A DNA stretch of 41,729 nucleotides from Acidimicrobiaceae bacterium (GTDB taxonomy: Bacteria; Actinomycetota; Acidimicrobiia; Acidimicrobiales; UBA8592), in contig JAHECR010000016.1 in NCBI GenBank assembly GCA_024641655.1, positions 35,301 through 77,029 on the forward strand, in the 5' to 3' direction. The notes below the pieces were generated by a model. It was not told the DNA's origin. It ran no database searches and saw nothing but the letters and a program-made list of their open reading frames with translations. Below are positions 37,628 through 41,729 of the stretch, one piece after another. Positions within the stretch are counted from its first letter, which is position 1; every line of letters starts with the position of its first letter. Made by a program: the position numbers and the translations under genes.

Positions 37628-37939
37628 ATGCCAGCAAACAACGAGACCATGGTTTCCCCCCCGATCGAGCGACTGCTCGATCGTGCGACGTCGAAGTTCC
37701 GACTCGTGACCCTCGCGTCGCGACGGGCACGCCAGATCAACGCCTACTTCGGTCACCTGGGCGACGGCTCGGGTTCGTCGGTACCGCCGCAGGTGACCTC
37801 GTCGTCACGCAAGCCGCTGTCGATCGCGTTCGAGGAGATCGACGCCGACAAGATCGTCGGGATCGACCTTCCTGACCCCGAGACTGCAGGTGACGACACG
37901 GGTGACGCCACGGCCGAGCTCACCGACGACGCCAGCTGA
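37628..37939 (+). CDS. rpoZ: RNA polymerase omega subunit
   Basis: The omega subunit helps assemble the beta' subunit. ATG 37628 with AGAGG upstream gives 103 residues (MPANNETMVSPPIERLLDRA). An earlier in-frame ATG (37565) overlaps the putative -10 element and is unlikely. Core motifs are SKFRLVTLASRRARQINAYF and PPQVTSSSRKPLSIAFEEI. The acidic C-terminus (TAGDDTGDATAELTDDAS) is longer than in many homologues. coaBC follows 19 bp later. Confidence 0.95.
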   Translation: MPANNETMVSPPIERLLDRATSKFRLVTLASRRARQINAYFGHLGDGSGSSVPPQVTSSSRKPLSIAFEEIDADKIVGIDLPDPETAGDDTGDATAELTDDAS

Positions 37940-37958
37940 GCACGGCAGGAGCCACCTC

Positions 37959-39143
37959 GTGCTCGCGGGCAAGCGCATCGTTCTCGGGGTGAGTGGCGGC
38001 ATTGCCGCCTACAAGGCCGTCGAGCTGTGCCGCCGCCTGGTCGACGCAGGAGCGCACGTGATTCCGATCATGACGAACGCGGCCACGCGCTTCGTCGGGG
38101 AGACGACGTTCAACGCGCTCGCGAGCGAGCCGGTGCTCACCTCCCTTTGGGATGAAGACAGCCCGATCCCGCACACGCTCCTCGGCCAGTCCGCCGACGC
38201 GGTGGTGGTTGCGCCGGCAACGGCTCGCCTCATCGGCGCCTACGCCGCCGGCATCTCGAGCGACCTGCTCACCGCGACGCTGCTGGCAACGGCCGCACCG
38301 GTGATCGTGTGCCCCGCGATGCACACCGAGATGTGGGAGCACCCGGCGGTCCAGGAGAACCTCGCGACGCTTCGTCGCCGCGGCGTCATCGTTGTCGACG
38401 CCGAGCCCGGACGCCTCGCCGGTGGCGACATCGGCAAGGGCCGCCTCGCCTCCCCGGCGACGATCGTCGCGACAGTGCAACGCGCCATCGGCCCCCACGA
38501 CATGGACGGCCTGCGCGTGGTGGTCACCGCGGGTGGGACCCGCGAAGCCATCGACCCCGTCAGGGTGATCTCCAACCGCTCGACGGGGAAGCAGGGGTAT
38601 GCGCTCGCAGCCGCGGCGCACGCTCGTGGCGCCGATGTGGTGCTCGTGAGCACGGTCGACCGTGAGCCACCGCCGGGGGTCACCATGGTGTCGGTCGAGT
38701 CAGCGGCCGAGATGGCCGACGTCGTCGTGCCGCGTATCGCGGACACCGACGTGCTGATCATGGCAGCGGCTGTCGCCGACTTCCGCCCTGCGAACCCCGC
38801 CGACCGCAAGCTCAAGAAGGGTGAGGCGATCGAGGCGATTCCGCTGGCGCCCACCCACGACTTCCTCGTCGACATCGGGGCCCGCAAGCCCGCACACCTG
38901 ACGCTCGTCGGTTTCGCCGCCGAGACCGAGAACCTCGAGGAGAACGCTCGCGGCAAGCTGGAGCGGAAGAACCTCGACCTGATCGTCGCCAATGACGTGT
39001 CGATGCCAAATGTCGGTTTCGCGCACGACACCAACGAGGTCGTCATCATCGGTCCAGGCCTGCGCCGGCCGGTTCCGCTCGCCGACAAGAGCGTCGTGGC
39101 CGACGCTGTCCTCGATGCCGTGGTCGCCGCCAGAGCGCGGTGA
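37959..39143 (+). CDS. coaBC: Bifunctional phosphopantothenoylcysteine decarboxylase/phosphopantothenate-cysteine ligase CoaBC
   Basis: CoaBC performs two steps of coenzyme A synthesis. GTG 37959 follows an AGGAG site and gives 394 residues; longer versions of the frame overlap rpoZ. The FMN-dependent CoaC half (to about 180) has GVSGGIAAYKAVELCRRL, the actinobacterial variant CPAMHTEMW of the PAMN motif, and GRLAGGDIGKGRL. The CoaB half has VTAGGTREAIDPVRVISNRS, AAAVADFRPA and KKGEAIEAI. It is the second gene of the rpoZ-coaBC-metK run. Confidence 0.95.
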   Translation: MLAGKRIVLGVSGGIAAYKAVELCRRLVDAGAHVIPIMTNAATRFVGETTFNALASEPVLTSLWDEDSPIPHTLLGQSADAVVVAPATARLIGAYAAGISSDLLTATLLATAAPVIVCPAMHTEMWEHPAVQENLATLRRRGVIVVDAEPGRLAGGDIGKGRLASPATIVATVQRAIGPHDMDGLRVVVTAGGTREAIDPVRVISNRSTGKQGYALAAAAHARGADVVLVSTVDREPPPGVTMVSVESAAEMADVVVPRIADTDVLIMAAAVADFRPANPADRKLKKGEAIEAIPLAPTHDFLVDIGARKPAHLTLVGFAAETENLEENARGKLERKNLDLIVANDVSMPNVGFAHDTNEVVIIGPGLRRPVPLADKSVVADAVLDAVVAARAR

Positions 39144-39203
39144 GCACGACTCCACGTCCTCCACCAGCCATACTCGACCCACCCATACAACCCAAGGAAA
39201 CCC

Positions 39204-40400
39204 GTGGCTTCTTTCACGTTCACCTCAGAGTCGGTCACCGAGGGGCACCCCGACAAGATGGCCGATCAGATCTCCGACTCGATCCTCGACGCCCTCCTGG
39301 CGCAGGACCCGATGAGCCGGGTGGCGTGCGAGACGCTCGTGACAACGGGTCTTGCGTTCATCGCCGGCGAGATCACCACCTCCGCCTATGTCGACATCCC
39401 GGGGATCGTCCGCCGCACGATCTGTGACATCGGCTACGACAACGAAGCCTTCGGCTACGACGGCAACACCTGCGGCGTGATGGTTGCGATCGACGAGCAG
39501 TCGCCCGACATCGCCCAGGGCGTCGACGCGTCCGAGGAGGTCCGTTCGGGCAAGTCGGGCGAGCTCGACGATCTCGACAAGCAGGGCGCAGGCGACCAGG
39601 GACTCATGTTCGGCTACGCCTGCACCGACACCGACGTGCTGATGCCCCTTCCCGTGCATCTCGCCCACCGGCTGGCCGAGCGCCTTTCGGAGGTTCGTCG
39701 AAGCGGAGCGGTTCCGTACCTGCGCCCCGACGGCAAGACCCAGGTGACCTTCGACTACGAGGACGGCAAACCGGTACGGCTGCGGACGGTGCTGGTCTCG
39801 ACCCAGCACAACCCCGGCGTCGACCGTGACTACCAGATCCGGCCCGACTTGCTGGAGCAGGTGATTCGTCCGGTCATCCCGGCGCAGTTCGCCGACGACG
39901 ACTACCAGGTCTTCGTCAATCCAACCGGTCGTTTCGTCATAGGTGGACCCGTCGGAGACGCGGGTCTCACCGGGCGCAAGATCATCGTCGACACCTACGG
40001 CGGCATGGCTCGCCACGGCGGTGGGGCGTTCTCCGGGAAGGACCCCTCCAAGGTCGACCGCAGCGCTGCGTACGCCACGCGGTGGGTGGCGAAGAACCTC
40101 GTCGCCGCCGGTGCGGCCGAGCGTTGTGAAGTGCAGGTCGCCTACGCGATCGGCGTGGCGCACCCCATGTCGGTGATGGTCGAGACCTTCGGCACCGAGC
40201 GCGTCGACCCCGTGGCCATCTCGCGTGCGGTCACCGACATCTTCGATCTGCGCCCGGCCGCGATCCTGCGCGATCTCGATCTGCGCAAGCCGGTGTACGC
40301 CAAGACCGCGGCCTACGGACACTTCGGACGCGAGCTCGAGGGGTTCACCTGGGAGCGGACCGATCGCATCCCCGAGCTCAAGAGCGCCCTGGGGCTCTGA
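39204..40400 (+). CDS. metK: S-adenosylmethionine synthetase
   Basis: MetK makes S-adenosylmethionine from methionine and ATP. It starts at GTG 39204 with an AAGGAA ribosome-binding site (39194-39199). The 398-residue product carries [26 protein letters not shown] and the P-loop-like [19 protein letters not shown], covering all three domains. Length is normal. It also supplies the donor for QueA encoded at the left end of the window. Confidence 0.97.
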   Translation: MASFTFTSESVTEGHPDKMADQISDSILDALLAQDPMSRVACETLVTTGLAFIAGEITTSAYVDIPGIVRRTICDIGYDNEAFGYDGNTCGVMVAIDEQSPDIAQGVDASEEVRSGKSGELDDLDKQGAGDQGLMFGYACTDTDVLMPLPVHLAHRLAERLSEVRRSGAVPYLRPDGKTQVTFDYEDGKPVRLRTVLVSTQHNPGVDRDYQIRPDLLEQVIRPVIPAQFADDDYQVFVNPTGRFVIGGPVGDAGLTGRKIIVDTYGGMARHGGGAFSGKDPSKVDRSAAYATRWVAKNLVAAGAAERCEVQVAYAIGVAHPMSVMVETFGTERVDPVAISRAVTDIFDLRPAAILRDLDLRKPVYAKTAAYGHFGRELEGFTWERTDRIPELKSALGL

Positions 40401-40423
40401 ATCGCCCCTCAGCTCCGCTTTCG

Positions 40424-41729
40424 ATGACCGATCCGCCGCGGGTGGTCCGAGTGCTCCCCGATGTGCCAGCCGTCAGGCGGGCCTTCGACTACGCGGTTCC
40501 CGACGAGTGGCATCTCGACGGTCGAGCATCGACGCTGCGCATCGGAACCATGGTCCGCGTCGAGCTCCACGGCCGTCGTGTCGGCGGTTGGATCACGGCG
40601 GTCGATCCCGAACCGGCAACCGCGGTGGCGCTCCGGCCGCTGCAGAAACGCAGCGGTGAGGGCCCCCCGGCGGAGTTGATCGACCTCATCAGCTGGGCAG
40701 CCTGGCGCTGGTCCGGACCGGAGCAAGCGCTGCTGCGAACGGCGAGCCCGCCCCGGATGGTTGCCTCGCTGCCGCTCCCGCGCTCGGGGGCACGCCTTGC
40801 CATGCCCGACGACCCGCTCGTCCAGGAGGCGTTCGCGCACCGGGGCGCCGCCGTGAGGGTCCCGCCACTCGGGGACCGCTGGGCGTTCGTGCTGGGCGCG
40901 GTCGCGCAGGGTAATGCGCTGATTCTCACACCGTCGATCTCGCAGGCGGCCACGGCAGCCGGCCGGCTGCGGCGGCTGGGGGTGCACGTCGGGGTGTACG
41001 ACCGCGAGTGGGCGGTCGGTGCCGGCGGAGGGTCGGTGGTCGGCACTCGTGCCGCGGCACTGGCTCCTGTGGCCGGTCTCGCCGCTGTGGTGATGATCGA
41101 CGAGCACGACGAGGTCTACCAGCAGGAGCGCACCCCGACCTGGCACGCCCGCGAGGTCGTCGTCGAACGGGCGCGCCGTGCCGGCGTGCCGTGTGTGCTG
41201 GTGTCGCCGATGCCGTCGGTCGAGGCTCGGCTCGAGTTCCCGTTGCTGACGGTGAGCCGACGGGCTGAGCGGGAGGGATGGCCGCAGGTCCGTGTCGTCG
41301 ACCCACGCGAGGACGGCTCGGCACGAGGAGGACTGTGGACCGAGGCCGCGGTGCGCGAGCTCCGTACCTGCCGACGAGCGGTGGTGCTGGTCAATCGCAA
41401 GGGTCGCTCCCGGCTGCTCGCCTGCCGGACCTGCGACGAGCTCGCTGTCTGTGACGTCTGTGACGGGGCGTTGCGTGACCCTGGAGATGGGCAGCTCGAA
41501 TGCCGCAGCGGTCATCGTCGCCCTCCGATCTGCCTGTCGTGCGGCGGCACCACCTTCAAGAACCTGCGGATCGGCGTGCGTCGAGCTGCCGAGGAACTGG
41601 AGGCGCTGCTGCGGGAGCCGGTGGTGGAGGTGACCGGCGAGAGTGACGAGGTGGTGCCCGAAGGACGGTTCTTCGTCGGCACCGAGGCGGTTCTTCACCG
41701 TATCGACGACGTCGATCTGGTCGTGTTCG
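40424..41729 (+). CDS. priA: Probable replication restart protein PriA, 3'-truncated by window edge
   Basis: The frame is open from ATG 40424 to the window edge (435 codons). The N-terminal DNA-binding domain (VRVLPDVPAVRRAFDYAVP, RIGTMVRVELHGRRVGGWI) matches PriA. The helicase region is degenerate: no GxGKT Walker A precedes ALILTPSIS, and the DEEH box reads IDEHDEVYQQE. The zinc-binding cysteines remain (CRTC, CDVC, CLSC). Loss of the helicase motifs is known for actinobacterial PriA proteins, which are thought to lack helicase activity. It lies 23 bp after metK. Confidence 0.9.
   Translation, partial: MTDPPRVVRVLPDVPAVRRAFDYAVPDEWHLDGRASTLRIGTMVRVELHGRRVGGWITAVDPEPATAVALRPLQKRSGEGPPAELIDLISWAAWRWSGPEQALLRTASPPRMVASLPLPRSGARLAMPDDPLVQEAFAHRGAAVRVPPLGDRWAFVLGAVAQGNALILTPSISQAATAAGRLRRLGVHVGVYDREWAVGAGGGSVVGTRAAALAPVAGLAAVVMIDEHDEVYQQERTPTWHAREVVVERARRAGVPCVLVSPMPSVEARLEFPLLTVSRRAEREGWPQVRVVDPREDGSARGGLWTEAAVRELRTCRRAVVLVNRKGRSRLLACRTCDELAVCDVCDGALRDPGDGQLECRSGHRRPPICLSCGGTTFKNLRIGVRRAAEELEALLREPVVEVTGESDEVVPEGRFFVGTEAVLHRIDDVDLVVF

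Noticed and set aside
40424..41729. Reading the absent Walker A of PriA as gene damage
   Set aside because: Degenerate helicase motifs are a known feature of actinobacterial PriA, and the frame is intact.

Overview
The window is a high-GC, densely packed, almost entirely plus-strand bacterial chromosome segment. A gene for the actinobacterial-type integration host factor (mIHF), DivIVA-repeat and SepF-like genes, a DUF948 gene before alaS, and a PriA-like protein without a Walker A motif all point to an Actinomycetota genome. The gene order and the divergence of several proteins suggest a deep lineage such as Acidimicrobiia; that last step is inference. No rRNA, tRNA, CRISPR, phage or transposase gene was seen.

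Layout. Positions 1-7.7 kb: queuosine genes queA (5' end outside) and tgt, protein-export genes yajC-secD-secF, then apt and a long bifunctional Rel/SpoT gene. Positions 7.7-11.3 kb: an accessory pocket between rel and hisS. It has an amidohydrolase that lost its N-terminal half, an intact TIM-barrel amidohydrolase, an FMN split-barrel protein, and about 400 bp of apparent gene debris. Positions 11.3-17.4 kb: a protein with four DivIVA-type repeats, hisS-aspS, a minus-strand SepF-core gene, rarA and two small envelope-type genes. Positions 17.4-27.3 kb: a 55-bp tandem repeat, then alaS-ruvX-mltG-aroE-prepilin peptidase, aroB-aroQ-pepP, and efp-nusB, with many 4-bp stop/start overlaps that suggest translational coupling. 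Positions 27.3-36.6 kb: the pyrimidine operon pyrR-pyrB-pyrC-carA-carB-pyrD-pyrF behind a PyrR-type leader. Positions 36.6-41.7 kb: mihF-gmk, rpoZ-coaBC-metK and the 5' part of priA.

Most of the window is conserved housekeeping: tRNA modification and charging, Sec export, (p)ppGpp signalling, shikimate and UMP synthesis, CoA and SAM synthesis. The points most worth a second look are: a dihydroorotase homologue that has lost nearly all metal and substrate residues (probably a structural PyrC'-like partner of PyrB); a pyr leader combining a PyrR-binding loop, a calculable antiterminator and an intrinsic terminator; a Tgt whose three zinc cysteines are replaced; the four-repeat DivIVA-like protein; a tandem repeat in front of alaS; a mini-ORF coupled to aroB; and an inverted repeat over the rpoZ promoter. 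I did not find a clearly new multi-gene defence or mobile system.
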